A DNA stretch of 64,000 bases, from positions 124,001 through 188,000 of the forward strand of contig NZ_CAJATU010000042.1 in assembly GCF_903944925.1 (NCBI RefSeq), given 5' to 3'. The notes under the pieces are model-generated. The model was not told the DNA's origin, did not search any database, and was given only the letters and a program-made list of their open reading frames with translations. The stretch is from an uncultured Rhodopila sp. GTDB lineage: Bacteria; Pseudomonadota; Alphaproteobacteria; Acetobacterales; Acetobacteraceae. A program made the position numbers and the translations under genes. Positions 43,103 through 52,605 of this stretch are shown here, piece by piece. Each line of letters begins with the position of its first letter. Position 1 is the first letter of the stretch.

Positions 43103-44256
43103 GCGATCTCTCGGCCGCGGACCGCGACCGCATCCTGGCGAAATCGGCGCTGTTCAACCCTCCGGCGGCGGTGCTGTCAGACGGGCGGCGGGAACTGGTG
43201 GGCATGGACCGGGCCGAACTGGGCCAGGAGATGGCCGCGATCGGGGAGCCGGCGTTCCGCGTCAAGCAGTTGTGGCACTGGATCTACCACCAGGGCGTCA
43301 CCGATTTCAGCCGGATGTCGTCGATCGCCCGGCCGCTTCAGGCGAAGCTGGCGGAGCGGTTCGTCATCGGGCGCCCCACCATCGCGACGGAACAGACCAG
43401 CAGCGACGAGACCCGCAAGTGGCTGTTCCGCTTCCGCGACGGGCAGGAGGCGGAGACGGTCTACATCCCCGATCCCGCCGAGGACCGCGGCGCCGTCTGC
43501 ATCTCCTCCCAGGTCGGCTGCACCCTGTCATGCCGGTTCTGCCATACCGGGACCCAGACGCTGGTGCGGAATCTGGGCGCGGCGGAGATCGTCGGGCAGT
43601 TCATGGCGGCGCGGGATTCGTACGGGGAGTGGCCGTCGCCGAAGGGCGAAATCCCCCGCCTGCTGTCCACCATCGTGCTGATGGGGATGGGCGAGCCGCT
43701 GTATAATTACGCCAACGTCGCCAAGGCGATGAAGATCGTCATGGACGGCGAGGGCATCGGGCTGTCGCGGCGGCGGATCACGCTGTCCACCGCGGGCGTG
43801 GTGCCGATGATGGACCGCGCGGGGGCGGAGCTGGGGGTGAACCTGGCGGTGTCGCTGCACGCGGTGCGCGACGATCTGCGGGACGAGCTTGTGCCGCTGA
43901 ACCGGAAGTATCCCATTCGCGAGCTGATGGCGGCGTGCCGACGCTATCCGGGGTCGTCCAACGCGCGGCGGATCACGTTCGAGTATATCATGCTGAAGGG
44001 CGTGAACGACTCGGAGGCCGAGGCGCGGGAGCTGGTGCGGCTGATCGCCGGGCTGCCGGCGAAGGTGAACCTGATCCCGTTCAATGCCTGGCCGGGCTCG
44101 CGGTTCGAGCCGAGCGGCAGGGCGGCGCTGGAGCGGTTCGCGGGGATTGTGAATGCGGCGGGGTTTGCCTCGCCGATACGGATGCCGCGGGGGCAGGATA
44201 TCCTGGCGGCTTGCGGGCAGTTGCGGACGGAGAGCAGGCGGGTGCGGGCGGGATAG
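43087..44256 (+). CDS. rlmN: Dual-specificity 23S rRNA / tRNA adenine-C2 methyltransferase
   Basis: Radical SAM enzyme of 389 residues that methylates A2503 of 23S rRNA and A37 of some tRNAs. The cluster motif is CTLSCRFCHTG, the SAM site includes LMGMGEPLYNY, and the second catalytic Cys should be near the C-terminal CGQL. The N-terminal HhH-like part has AFRVKQLWHWIYHQG. The start is GTG 43087 (VPREVSDLSAAD), placed inside the 3' end of the IalB-type gene, so the two are coupled. Confidence 0.95.
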   Translation: MPREVSDLSAADRDRILAKSALFNPPAAVLSDGRRELVGMDRAELGQEMAAIGEPAFRVKQLWHWIYHQGVTDFSRMSSIARPLQAKLAERFVIGRPTIATEQTSSDETRKWLFRFRDGQEAETVYIPDPAEDRGAVCISSQVGCTLSCRFCHTGTQTLVRNLGAAEIVGQFMAARDSYGEWPSPKGEIPRLLSTIVLMGMGEPLYNYANVAKAMKIVMDGEGIGLSRRRITLSTAGVVPMMDRAGAELGVNLAVSLHAVRDDLRDELVPLNRKYPIRELMAACRRYPGSSNARRITFEYIMLKGVNDSEAEARELVRLIAGLPAKVNLIPFNAWPGSRFEPSGRAALERFAGIVNAAGFASPIRMPRGQDILAACGQLRTESRRVRAG

Positions 44257-44288
44257 GCTATTTATTTCCTGACAGGGATATTCCTGCT

Positions 44289-45170
44289 TTACAGCACAAA
44301 TCCCAGTCCTGAAACGATCAGCATGACATTCACTGCCTTTGCAAACTGAAGGTCCGACATCCGGCTGCACAGCGCCATGCCAAGCGATGTGCCGAGAAGC
44401 GAAATTGGAATGAATGTCAGGCTGCTAAAGGGCAGTCCGGTGAGTCCCGCTGCGTGTGGCTGCGCCAGGCTGATGCCCAGAAGTGCGGCCACCTGCATGA
44501 TCAGGATGAACGGCTGCAGGACGGCGCGCTGGCGCAGCCGATCCCAGCCTTTGGTGCCGATCCAGATCGAAAGTGCGGCGCTGGGAAAACCGGCTGCGCC
44601 GCCGGTGACACCGCCGAGCATGCCAATGACGACGTCCAGTGCCGGATGATGGAATTTCAGGACCATCGGCCTGCGGAACAGCATGAATACGCCGTACGCC
44701 AGCAGGAACGCCCCGATCCCGTGGGTATAAGTCCAACGATCGGCGTGCAACAGGACCCAGACGCCGCCGGCCACACCGATCGCGCCGCCGGCCAGGTAGA
44801 TGCTCAGGATCCGCCAGTCGATATGGTGGCGCAGTGACCATGTCATCGAGGCCTGATTGGCGATGCTGCAGACGATCATAATCTCCACAACTCTGACAGG
44901 ATCATCCGAGAGATGGAACAATACGGCCCCGCAGATGGCGGAAAACGCGAAGCCGGCGATGCTGCCCAAGAATGCAGCCAGTGAAATCGAAGCGATGACG
45001 GGGGCGTTATGACCATCCCGGCTGATCATAACCGCAACGTAAAGGGCGGCGGCGGCAAGGATCATTGCCCGGCGCGTGTATCTGCGGGCTGCGGACAGGC
45101 GGATGGTCTCTTTACGCGTGGGCGGCGACAGGTCCGGCGATGTCTTCGGTGCGCGAAAAATCGTTTCCAT
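44289..45170 (-). CDS. TauE/SafE-family sulfite/sulfonate exporter-like membrane protein
   Basis: Protein of 293 residues from ATG 45170, with GGGAGG 6 bases upstream. It has about eight membrane helices (MILAAAALYVAVMI, ISLAAFLGSIAGFAFSAICG, LSIYLAGGAIGVAGGVWVLL, FILIMQVAALLGISLA) and the family motif GGVTGGAAGFPSAALSIWI. The N-terminal 45 residues are a hydrophilic extension. TauE/SafE proteins export sulfite, sulfoacetate or similar anions. It is transcribed alone. The end lies 33 bases from the convergent rlmN stop. Confidence 0.85.
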   Translation of the reverse strand: METIFRAPKTSPDLSPPTRKETIRLSAARRYTRRAMILAAAALYVAVMISRDGHNAPVIASISLAAFLGSIAGFAFSAICGAVLFHLSDDPVRVVEIMIVCSIANQASMTWSLRHHIDWRILSIYLAGGAIGVAGGVWVLLHADRWTYTHGIGAFLLAYGVFMLFRRPMVLKFHHPALDVVIGMLGGVTGGAAGFPSAALSIWIGTKGWDRLRQRAVLQPFILIMQVAALLGISLAQPHAAGLTGLPFSSLTFIPISLLGTSLGMALCSRMSDLQFAKAVNVMLIVSGLGFVL

Positions 45171-45555
45171 GACTGGACCTCCCGGCGTAAGGTTGGAGCG
45201 CATTAATCATTTGTTATGATTGGCGCCGGTTGCGGCGTGACGGGTGCAGTCAGCCCTTATTCTTGCGAACGCTCTGTGACTGACGTCACATCGCCCCGAG
45301 ATTGACTGTGTGGCTCACCGAAAGGTCAGGACCAGGCCAGCGGCGCGCTCGTTCCGTTGCCAAAGCGTCGGACGCATATAGCGGCACGGCACGCTCCAAC
45401 GGTCGAGTACGGGAGGGTCCGCGCGGAGCTTCGCTTGCGAAGGGCCGAACTATCGCCAACCGCGACGTTGTCCGGGATTGCGGGGTTTACCAACAGCGCG
45501 GTGGCTCCAACCTTCAAGCTTGCGCCTCGCCGGCAAACATCCATAAGCCCCCGGC
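45171..45555. other. Intergenic region, no gene seen
   Basis: About 385 bases between the divergent exporter and the pseudouridine synthase. It contains the palindrome TGACGTCA near 45283 and a small hairpin GCTTCGCTTGCGAAG near 45429. The promoters of both genes are probably here. The short open frames lack ribosome sites. Confidence 0.5.
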
Positions 45556-46221
45556 ATGGCGCTCCCCGCCCCGGCCCGTCTGTTCCACGACCAGCGCTTC
45601 GTCGTCATCGACAAGGCGCCCTGCCTGCCCGTGCACCCCGGCCCGTCCGGAGGCCCCAGCGTCGAGGACATCTTCCCCGAACTGTCCCGCCGCAAAGACG
45701 GCCCCTGGCTGGCGCACCGCCTCGACGCCGGCACCTCCGGCTGCCTCGTCATCGCCTTGCGCAAGGCCGCGTTGATCGCCGCCCAGGCGCTGTTCGCCTC
45801 CGGGGCCGTCCGCAAGACCTATTGGGCGGTAGTCGAAGGCGCCCCCAACGGCACGGACGGAACGGTATCGGCACCGTTGCGCCGGGCATCCGATCGCACG
45901 GGGTGGCGGATGGTGGCAGATCCCGGCTCCGCCCAGCCGGCCATAACCGACTGGCGCGTGCTCGGAACCGGCGGCGGCCTCACATGGCTGGAACTCCGGC
46001 CGAGGACCGGCCGCACCCACCAGATCCGCGTGCATTGCGCGATGCTCGGCGCACCGATCCTGGGAGACGAACGCTACGGCACCGGCGGCGGCGGGATGCA
46101 TCTGCTCGCCCGCTCGATCCACCTGCCGCTGGACCCGCCCGTCGATGCCACCGCCCCGCCGCCGCCGCACATGCTGGCGGCGCTGGCGCAATGCGGATAC
46201 CCCAACCGGCAAAGCCGGTAA
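45556..46221 (+). CDS. RluA-family pseudouridine synthase
   Basis: Protein of 221 residues that isomerises uridine in rRNA or tRNA. The catalytic Asp is in AHRLDAGTSGCLV, followed by VRKTYWAVVEG, RPRTGRTHQIRVHCAMLG and PILGDERYG. No S4 domain is present, so it resembles the short RluA/TruC-like members. The site modified is unknown. Near the end is a Pro-rich stretch (APPPPHMLAAL). Confidence 0.9.
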   Translation: MALPAPARLFHDQRFVVIDKAPCLPVHPGPSGGPSVEDIFPELSRRKDGPWLAHRLDAGTSGCLVIALRKAALIAAQALFASGAVRKTYWAVVEGAPNGTDGTVSAPLRRASDRTGWRMVADPGSAQPAITDWRVLGTGGGLTWLELRPRTGRTHQIRVHCAMLGAPILGDERYGTGGGGMHLLARSIHLPLDPPVDATAPPPPHMLAALAQCGYPNRQSR

Positions 46222-46238
46222 CTCACAAAGCCGGTAAC

Positions 46239-46757
46239 TCACTCCGCCCGAACGGGAATCCAGTCGCCCAGGACCGCTTCCACGGTATATCCCGTGCCGA
46301 GGCGGCGCAGACAGGCCATCACCGCAACCGGTCCGCCATATGATTCGAGCGCCTCGGCTGCCACCTGAATGGCCTTGTCTGTGCGCCGCGCCAGGAGGTC
46401 CGGCACCTCACGCCGCAACGAAGGGCTATCCTCCAGGATATCGGCGAGGTCGCCGCGTTCCCGCCGGACCGTGGTGATCCATCCGGCCCGCGGCTCCGCC
46501 AAGGAACTGAACTCCACCTTGGCGAGATGTTCAACGATCAGGGCGAGGCGGCTTGCCAGCTCCCGCCGGTCCCTCCTGGCCCATCCTTCGATCTCCTCGG
46601 CCAGGTTCTCCCAGTCGATCGCCGGCAGCAACTCCGCCGAACCATCAGCGCCGTTCAAGACGGCGTCGCGAACCGCACGCAGGGCGGCCGCCTGGCCCAT
46701 GGGCCAGGCGCCAAAGTCCTGCTCATGCAGACTGACTGGTATCCGATCGTCCGGCAT
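46239..46757 (-). CDS. DUF29-family protein
   Basis: Protein of 172 residues with the DUF29 pattern: HEQDFGAWPMGQAAALRAV, DWENLAEEIEGWARRDRREL, then LALIVEHLAKVEF, WITTVRRERGDLADILEDSP. DUF29 proteins are small, helical and of unknown function, frequent in cyanobacteria and Acetobacteraceae. This one has an extra 40 residues between the first and second motif and a longer C-terminus. It ends 18 bases from the convergent pseudouridine synthase and lies upstream-adjacent to mrp on the same strand, downstream by 32 bases. Confidence 0.78.
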   Translation of the reverse strand: MPDDRIPVSLHEQDFGAWPMGQAAALRAVRDAVLNGADGSAELLPAIDWENLAEEIEGWARRDRRELASRLALIVEHLAKVEFSSLAEPRAGWITTVRRERGDLADILEDSPSLRREVPDLLARRTDKAIQVAAEALESYGGPVAVMACLRRLGTGYTVEAVLGDWIPVRAE

Positions 46758-46789
46758 GGCCTAACACCTGCCACAAATCGCGCGAAACT

Positions 46790-47902
46790 TCACTCGATAA
46801 CGATCCGCGGCCCGCTCCGCGCCCCCGCCACAGCGCCCGACACCTTCTCCCACACCCGCCGCGCCAGGGCGTCATACGCCTTCGCCGCATCGCTGTCGGG
46901 CGCCGAGGCCGCTATCGGCGTCCCCGCATCCGCCGCGTGCCGGATATCCAGCAGCAGCGGGATCTCGCCCAGGAACTCCGTGCCCAGCCGCGCCGCCTCG
47001 GCCTTCGCACCGCCATGCCCGAAGATGTCCGCGCGATGGCCGCAATTCGGGCAGCAGTAGAAGCTCATGTTCTCCACCAACCCGAGCACCGGCACATTGG
47101 TCTTCTCGAACATCCGCACCCCGCGCCGCGCGTCGATCAGCGCGATGTCCTGCGGCGTGGAGACGATCACCGTCCCGGTCAGCGCCACCCGCTGCGCCAT
47201 GGTCAACTGGGCGTCCCCGGTTCCCGGCGGCATATCCACCACCAGGATGTCCAGCGGACCCCACTCGACCTGCCCCATCATCTGCTCCAGCGCGCCCATC
47301 ACCATCGGGCCGCGCCAGATCATCGGGGTTTCCTCCTCCACCAGGAAACCGATGGACATGCAGGACAGTCCCCAGGCCTGCAACGGGATCATCTTGTCGT
47401 TGCGCACCTCCGGCCGGCGGTTCAGCCCGAGCATGCGCGGCAGGCTGGGGCCGTAGATATCAGCATCCAGCAAGCCTACCTTGTGACCCTGGCGAGCCAG
47501 CGCCACCGCCATGTTAACCGCGACGGTGGACTTTCCCACGCCGCCCTTGCCGGACGCCACCGCGACGATCGCCTTCACCTGCGGCAACAGCGCCGGTTTG
47601 GGCGCCCCGTGCCCATGGCTATGACCGTGCCCTCCGGCCGGCGGGGCCGGCGCCTTATGCGCCGTCAGCACCACCGCGGCATTGGTCACCCCCGGCTGGC
47701 GCATCAGCAGCGCCTCGGCCTCGCGCCGCACCGGCTCCATCGCCGCCGCCCTTGTGCGGTCGGTCAGCAGCGCCACCTGCACCAGGCCGCCGCGCACCTC
47801 GATGCCCTCCACCAGCCCGGCGGAGACGATATCCCGCCCCGACTCCGGGTCCTTGACCGCTTGTAACGCCGCCCGCAGGCCATCCGAGGAAACATCCGCC
47901 AT
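46790..47902 (-). CDS. mrp: Mrp/NBP35-family Fe-S cluster carrier ATPase
   Basis: Protein of 370 residues. The N-terminal MIP18-like domain (ALQAVKDPESGRDIV) is followed by a linker with a His-rich HGHSHGHG run. The ParA-like ATPase domain has the deviant Walker A ASGKGGVGKSTVAVNMA, LLDADIYGPSLPRMLG and VVDMPPGTGDAQLT. The CxxC pair that holds the bridging cluster is in YCCPNCGHR. Mrp proteins carry 4Fe-4S clusters to target enzymes in the cytoplasm. The start codon of mrp is 147 bases from the divergent hflK start. Confidence 0.95.
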   Translation of the reverse strand: MADVSSDGLRAALQAVKDPESGRDIVSAGLVEGIEVRGGLVQVALLTDRTRAAAMEPVRREAEALLMRQPGVTNAAVVLTAHKAPAPPAGGHGHSHGHGAPKPALLPQVKAIVAVASGKGGVGKSTVAVNMAVALARQGHKVGLLDADIYGPSLPRMLGLNRRPEVRNDKMIPLQAWGLSCMSIGFLVEEETPMIWRGPMVMGALEQMMGQVEWGPLDILVVDMPPGTGDAQLTMAQRVALTGTVIVSTPQDIALIDARRGVRMFEKTNVPVLGLVENMSFYCCPNCGHRADIFGHGGAKAEAARLGTEFLGEIPLLLDIRHAADAGTPIAASAPDSDAAKAYDALARRVWEKVSGAVAGARSGPRIVIE

Positions 47903-48049
47903 GGTTCAATAAACCCTCATCTTGCAAAGCTGCCACGCCCGGCGGATAAAGCAGCGCGCCGCGAGCGCCTGTCTATACGATATGGCGCATAAACCCGCTC
48001 CCGCCAACGGCTCGCGCACCGGGCGGTCTTACAGGAGCCACCCTCGAAC

Positions 48050-49384
48050 ATGCCTTGGAATAACGGCGGCTCCGGTCCATGGGGCAACCCGCCAGGTTCT
48101 TCAGGCGGCGACGGCGACAAGAAGCCCCCCAACAAGCCCGTCCAGGGTCCGTGGGGCGACCCGAACAAGGGCAACGAGGACCGCAACGACGGGCCCGGCC
48201 GCGATGACCGGCCCGGCGGCGGGCCCTTCGGCGGCGGGCCGTTCGGCAGCGGCCCCTTCGGCGGCGGCGGCAGTGGCGCCGGTCCGGACATCGACAAGCT
48301 GATCGCGCAGGCGCAGGAGTTCATCCGCGGACTGATGGGCGGCGGCCCGAGCGGCCCGCACGGGCGCGGCACGGGTGGCAAGTGGTTCAACCGGTTCACC
48401 GGTGGCCGCGGCCTTGCCCTCATCCTCGTCGCCATCCTCGCCCTTTGGATCGGCAGCGGCTTCTATCGCGTCCAGCCCGACGAACAGGGCGTGGTGCTGC
48501 GGTTCGGCGCCTATAGCTACTGGACACCGCCCGGCCTGCACTGGCATCTGCCCTGGCCGGTCGAGGAAGTGGAACTGCCCTCCGTCACCCGCATCAACCG
48601 CACCGAAATCGGCTTCCGCTCCGCTCCCGGCGGGACGATCGAGGCCGGACAGGACTCCTCCGGGCGCGATGTGCTGGCGGAAAGCCTGATGCTGACCGGT
48701 GACGAGAACATCATCGACATCGATTTCACCGTGTTCTGGCGCATCAACGACGCCTCGGCCTTCCTGTTCAACACCGCCAACCCCGAAGCCCTGGTGCGGG
48801 TGGTGGCCGAAAGCTCGATGCGCGAGGTCATCGGCCGCACCCCGATCCAGCCGGCGCTGACCCAGTTGCGTGCCCAGATAGAATCCGACGTCTTCAAGCA
48901 GACGCAGGAGATCCTGGATCGGTACCAGGCCGGCGTCGAAGTCACCCAGGTGCAGCTCCAGAAGGTCGATCCGCCGGCCGCGGTGATCGAAAGCTTCCGC
49001 GACGTGCAGCGCGCCAACACCGACGCGGAAAGAATGCGCAACGAGGCCGAGTCCTATCGCAACGACATCGTCCCCCGCGCCCGCGGCGATGCCGCCCGGA
49101 TCGTGGCCGAGGGCCAGGGCGCCAAGGCCGCCTCGGTGGCGCTGGCAACCGGTGAAACCAACCGCTTCAACAACGTGCTCAAGGCCTATCAGGCGGCCAA
49201 GGACGTGACGCTGCGGCGGATGTACCTCGACACCATGCAGGACGTGATGAGCCATTCGCAGCCGCTGGTGGTGGATGACAAATTGAGGGGCCTGGTGCCG
49301 TTCCTGCCGCTGAACGTGCCGCCGCCCGCGCCGCCGGCCGCGCTGCCGCCTGCCTCATCAGCCAGCGTAGGAGCCAACCGATGA
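48050..49384 (+). CDS. hflK: HflK, SPFH-domain modulator of FtsH
   Basis: Protein of 444 residues. A Gly/Pro-rich N-terminal region (about 1-110, with repeated GGGPFGG) precedes a single membrane helix (GLALILVAILALWIGSGFY) and the SPFH/band-7 domain (QGVVLRFGAYSYWTPPGLHW, NIIDIDFTVFWRI), then a long coil (RMRNEAESYRNDIVPRARG). With HflC it forms a ring around the FtsH protease and limits its work on membrane proteins. The stop overlaps the hflC start by 4 bases. Confidence 0.96.
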   Translation: MPWNNGGSGPWGNPPGSSGGDGDKKPPNKPVQGPWGDPNKGNEDRNDGPGRDDRPGGGPFGGGPFGSGPFGGGGSGAGPDIDKLIAQAQEFIRGLMGGGPSGPHGRGTGGKWFNRFTGGRGLALILVAILALWIGSGFYRVQPDEQGVVLRFGAYSYWTPPGLHWHLPWPVEEVELPSVTRINRTEIGFRSAPGGTIEAGQDSSGRDVLAESLMLTGDENIIDIDFTVFWRINDASAFLFNTANPEALVRVVAESSMREVIGRTPIQPALTQLRAQIESDVFKQTQEILDRYQAGVEVTQVQLQKVDPPAAVIESFRDVQRANTDAERMRNEAESYRNDIVPRARGDAARIVAEGQGAKAASVALATGETNRFNNVLKAYQAAKDVTLRRMYLDTMQDVMSHSQPLVVDDKLRGLVPFLPLNVPPPAPPAALPPASSASVGANR

Positions 49385-50259
49385 ACCGCATCCTGATCGC
49401 GGGCGGCGCGCTTATGGTCGTCCTGCTGATACTCGCCGGCGCCAGCCTCTTCACGGTGTCGCAAATCGAGCAGGTGCTTGTGGTGCAGTTCGGTGAGGTC
49501 GTGCGTCCCATCGAGGATCCCGGCCTGCACGCCAAGCTACCCGTCATCCAGAACATCATCAGCTTCGACAAGCGGCTGCTGGCGGTCGAACTGCCCGGCG
49601 AGGAAGTCATCCTGGGCGACCAGCGCCGCCTGATCGTCGATACGGTGACAGTGTTCCGCATCACCGATCCGCTGCGCTTCTACCAGGCGATCGGGCCGAT
49701 CTCCGACAACATCCGGGGGCGGCTGAACTCCGTGGTAACCGGCAGTTTGCGGCGAGTGATGGGCACCAACAAGCTGCTGGATGTGCTGTCGGCGGACCGC
49801 GAGCGGATCATGTCGGCGATTCGCGGCCAGGTGAACACCGAGATGCAGAACTTCGGCGTCACCATCGTCGACGTGCGCATCCGGCGGGCGGACCTGCCGC
49901 AGGAGAACACCCAGGCGATCCTGTCGCGGATGCAGTCGGAACGCCAGCGGATCGCGGCCCAGGCCCGCGCCGAGGGTGCCGAGGCGTCGCAGCGCATCAA
50001 GGCCGACGCCGAGCGGGACCGCACCGTGCTGGTGGCCGATGCCCGCGCCACCGCCGACAACCTGCGCGGCGAAGGCGAGGCCGAGGCGACGCATATCTAT
50101 GCCCAGTCGTTCGGCCAGGATCCGGGGTTCTTCTCGATCTGGCGGACCCTGCAGGGGTATCACGACATTTTCGCGACCGGTTCGGCTCGCGTCGTGGTGT
50201 CGCCGAACAACGACTACCTGCGCTATCTGCAAAATCCGCCGGCGATGCCGGGGCAATGA
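49381..50259 (+). CDS. hflC: HflC, SPFH-domain modulator of FtsH
   Basis: Protein of 292 residues with one N-terminal membrane helix (LIAGGALMVVLLILAGASLF), then the SPFH domain (VLVVQFGEVVRPIEDPGLHA, KRLLAVELPGEEVI, NFGVTIVDVRIRRADLPQEN) and a coil (RIAAQARAEGAEASQRIKAD). It partners HflK. ATG 49381 overlaps the hflK stop (ATGA). The degP-type gene follows 367 bases later, a frequent order in Alphaproteobacteria. Confidence 0.96.
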   Translation: MNRILIAGGALMVVLLILAGASLFTVSQIEQVLVVQFGEVVRPIEDPGLHAKLPVIQNIISFDKRLLAVELPGEEVILGDQRRLIVDTVTVFRITDPLRFYQAIGPISDNIRGRLNSVVTGSLRRVMGTNKLLDVLSADRERIMSAIRGQVNTEMQNFGVTIVDVRIRRADLPQENTQAILSRMQSERQRIAAQARAEGAEASQRIKADAERDRTVLVADARATADNLRGEGEAEATHIYAQSFGQDPGFFSIWRTLQGYHDIFATGSARVVVSPNNDYLRYLQNPPAMPGQ

Positions 50260-50626
50260 TGGCCTTTGCATAACTTGCGCGGGGCCAAAGGGCGGCCGGG
50301 CACAGGCGCTCCGTCAAGGATGGGCGGCACGGCCTTCGGGAGCGTTGTCATGGCCGGGCTTGTCCCGGCCACGTCTTTCGGGGCTGGTTGCGGCAGAGTC
50401 GCGGTTGGCCGGACTAAATCCGGCCATGACACAATGGGCACGCTCGAAGCGGCCCCGCCCCTTGGCTCCGCTCTTTGGCCAAGCTCGTAGCCGGCCCGCG
50501 CCTTGGCCGCGGGAAAATCCACCTGCCGATTCCTCCGCCCATTTGTCGGTAATGTCTTTTGCGACAGAAGTTGCTAGCCTGGACTCTCCGGACCATATGC
50601 GTACCACACGCCAGGAAACCTGAATC
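50260..50626. other. Intergenic region between hflC and degP, carrying a palindromic element
   Basis: The gap is filled by the palindrome at 50346-50431, then a stretch with the degP promoter candidates near 50540-50600 (TTTGCGACAGAAG region). No gene is seen. Confidence 0.5.
50346..50431. repeat. Dispersed palindromic intergenic element (copy 3)
   Basis: The outer arms TGTCATGGCCGG and CCGGCCATGACA pair. Each half forms its own hairpin (TGGCCGGGCTTGTCCCGGCCA and TGGCCGGACTAAATCCGGCC). It belongs to the same class as the copies at 8033, 25485 and 54126. Confidence 0.78.
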
Positions 50627-52168
50627 ATGCGCCTGCTCCGTTCGACCGTTGCCCGTGCCGCTCTGCTCGGCGTCTCTTTTGCGATGATCATGCCGCTGCC
50701 GGTGGCGCCGCTGGTGCATCCGGCCGCGGCCCGCTCGGCCCCCGACAGTTTCGCCGATTTGGCGGCCAGGCTGCTGCCGGCCGTTGTGAACGTGTCCTCG
50801 ACGCAGACCGTCACGGCGAAGAATGGCGGCCCCGGTGCCGGGCCGGAAATCCCGATGTTCCCGCCCGGCTCCCCGTTCGAGCAGTTCTTCAAGGACTTCC
50901 TGAACCGCAACAAGCAGGGCCAGGGCGGTCCCGACAACCAGCCGCGACCGGAGCGCCGGGCGCAAAGCCTCGGGTCGGGCTTCATCGTCGATGCCTCCGG
51001 CCTGGTGGTCACCAACAATCACGTGATCGAGGGCGCCGACGAGGTGTCCGTCACGCTGCAGGACAACACCACCCTGAAAGCCGACATCGTCGGGAGGGAC
51101 GAAAGCGGTGACATCGCGCTGCTGAAGGTGAAGTCCGACAAGCCGCTGCCGACGGTGGATTTCGGCGATTCGTCGCAGTCCCGCGTCGGCGATTGGGTGC
51201 TGGCCATCGGCAATCCGTTCGGCCTGGGGGGCACGGTCACCGCCGGCATCGTCTCGGCGCGCGGGCGGGACATCCATCAGGGCCAGTATGACGACTTCAT
51301 CCAGACCGACGCGGCGATCAACCGCGGCAACTCGGGCGGTCCGCTGTTCAACATGGACGGCAAGGTCATCGGCATCAACACGGCGATCTTCTCGCCCTCC
51401 GGCGGGTCGATCGGCATCGGGTTCTCGATCCCGTCCAATATGGCGAAAAACATCGTCGCCCAGTTGAAGGAATACGGTCATCCGCGGCGCGGCTGGCTGG
51501 GCGTGAAGATCCAGCAGGTGACGCCGGATATCGCCGAGAGCCTGGGGCTGAAGGATGCCAACGGCGCGATGGTCGCCGGCATCACCGACGGCGGGCCTGC
51601 CGACAAGGCGAAGATCCACGCCGGCGATATCATCCTGAAGTTCGACGGCCAGGACGTGAAGGAAATGCACAACCTGCCGCGCATCGTCGCCGATGCGGAA
51701 GTCGGCAAGCAGGTGCCGGTGGTGCTGTGGCGCGACGGCAAGGAGGTCACCCTGGACACCACGCTGGCGGAGCGGCCGGCCGATACGCAACTCGCCGCGG
51801 TCGACTCGGGTGCCAAGCCGGACGCCACGCAGCCGACGGATATCGCCGGGGTCGGCCTGAAGGTGGCGCCGCTCAGCCAGGACCTGAAGGACAAGTTCCA
51901 ACTCAACGCCGATCAGAAGGGCGTGGTGATTACCGATGTGGCGCCGAATTCGGCGGCGGCGGAGCGCGGCCTGAAGCCGGGCGACGTGATCATGGAAGTA
52001 CAGCAGAACGAAGTCGGCGCGCCGGCCGACATTCAGAAGCAGATCGATGCCGCTCGGAAGGCGGACCGGAAGAACGTGCTGATGCTGATCCAGCGCGAGG
52101 GTGGCGTGCAGTACGTGCCGCTGTCGCTGTCCAAGAGCGGCGGCGGCAAGGACAAGCAGCCGGGCTAG
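50627..52168 (+). CDS. degP: Do-family periplasmic serine protease (DegP/HtrA)
   Basis: Protein of 513 residues with a signal peptide (about 1-36). The trypsin-like domain has the triad His near 132 in VTNNHVI, Asp near 162 in ESGDIALL and Ser near 235 in GNSGGPLF. Two PDZ domains follow (RGWLGVKIQQVTPDIAESLG; IAGVGLKVAPLSQ to ERGLKPGDVI). It degrades or refolds damaged envelope proteins. A Gly/Pro/Gln-rich loop (about 65-105) is the LA loop that gates oligomers. The stop shares CTAG with the stop of the convergent VOC gene. Confidence 0.96.
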   Translation: MRLLRSTVARAALLGVSFAMIMPLPVAPLVHPAAARSAPDSFADLAARLLPAVVNVSSTQTVTAKNGGPGAGPEIPMFPPGSPFEQFFKDFLNRNKQGQGGPDNQPRPERRAQSLGSGFIVDASGLVVTNNHVIEGADEVSVTLQDNTTLKADIVGRDESGDIALLKVKSDKPLPTVDFGDSSQSRVGDWVLAIGNPFGLGGTVTAGIVSARGRDIHQGQYDDFIQTDAAINRGNSGGPLFNMDGKVIGINTAIFSPSGGSIGIGFSIPSNMAKNIVAQLKEYGHPRRGWLGVKIQQVTPDIAESLGLKDANGAMVAGITDGGPADKAKIHAGDIILKFDGQDVKEMHNLPRIVADAEVGKQVPVVLWRDGKEVTLDTTLAERPADTQLAAVDSGAKPDATQPTDIAGVGLKVAPLSQDLKDKFQLNADQKGVVITDVAPNSAAAERGLKPGDVIMEVQQNEVGAPADIQKQIDAARKADRKNVLMLIQREGGVQYVPLSLSKSGGGKDKQPG

Positions 52169-52566
52169 GCGGCGGAAACCGGGTCATGGCAGCAGACGCA
52201 GAGTTTGTTGCCATCCGGATCGCGGACATACGCGCCATAGTAGTTGCTGTGATATTGCGGACGTAGACCGGGCGGCCCCTCGCACCGGCCACCGTTTTCC
52301 AGCGCGACCGCATGGCAGCGATCGACGGCTTCGCGGGTCGGGGCGAGCAAAGCCACCATTTGGCCATTTCCCGGCGTCGCGGGTTCGCCGTTGTATGGCA
52401 GGCCAATCAGGAACAGCGGCCGCGCGATGCCCGGCTGCATCCAACCGGCCCAGGACTTTTCCGGCTGCGAGAACTTCTGCGTCAGCCCGAGGGTGTCCAG
52501 GACGGCGCTATAGAACGCCAGCGCGTGTTCGAAATCGGCAATGCCGATATAGACATGTGACAGCAT
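52165..52566 (-). CDS. VOC-family (glyoxalase/bleomycin-resistance fold) protein
   Basis: Protein of 133 residues with two beta-alpha-beta-beta-beta modules. It begins MLSHVYIGIADFEHALAFYS, has DTLGL and ends with HSNYYGAYVRDPDGNKLCV. The metal ligands expected are the early His in LSHVYIG, a His in DRCHAVAL or YHSN, and a late Glu or equivalent; the late position here reads as Lys-Leu-Cys, so the metal site may be lost. The substrate is unknown. It overlaps the degP stop by 4 bases. Confidence 0.85.
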   Translation of the reverse strand: MLSHVYIGIADFEHALAFYSAVLDTLGLTQKFSQPEKSWAGWMQPGIARPLFLIGLPYNGEPATPGNGQMVALLAPTREAVDRCHAVALENGGRCEGPPGLRPQYHSNYYGAYVRDPDGNKLCVCCHDPVSAA

Positions 52567-52605
52567 GGGTGGCTCCCGACGACGGCTTCCGTTAAACCGC
52601 TGCTC

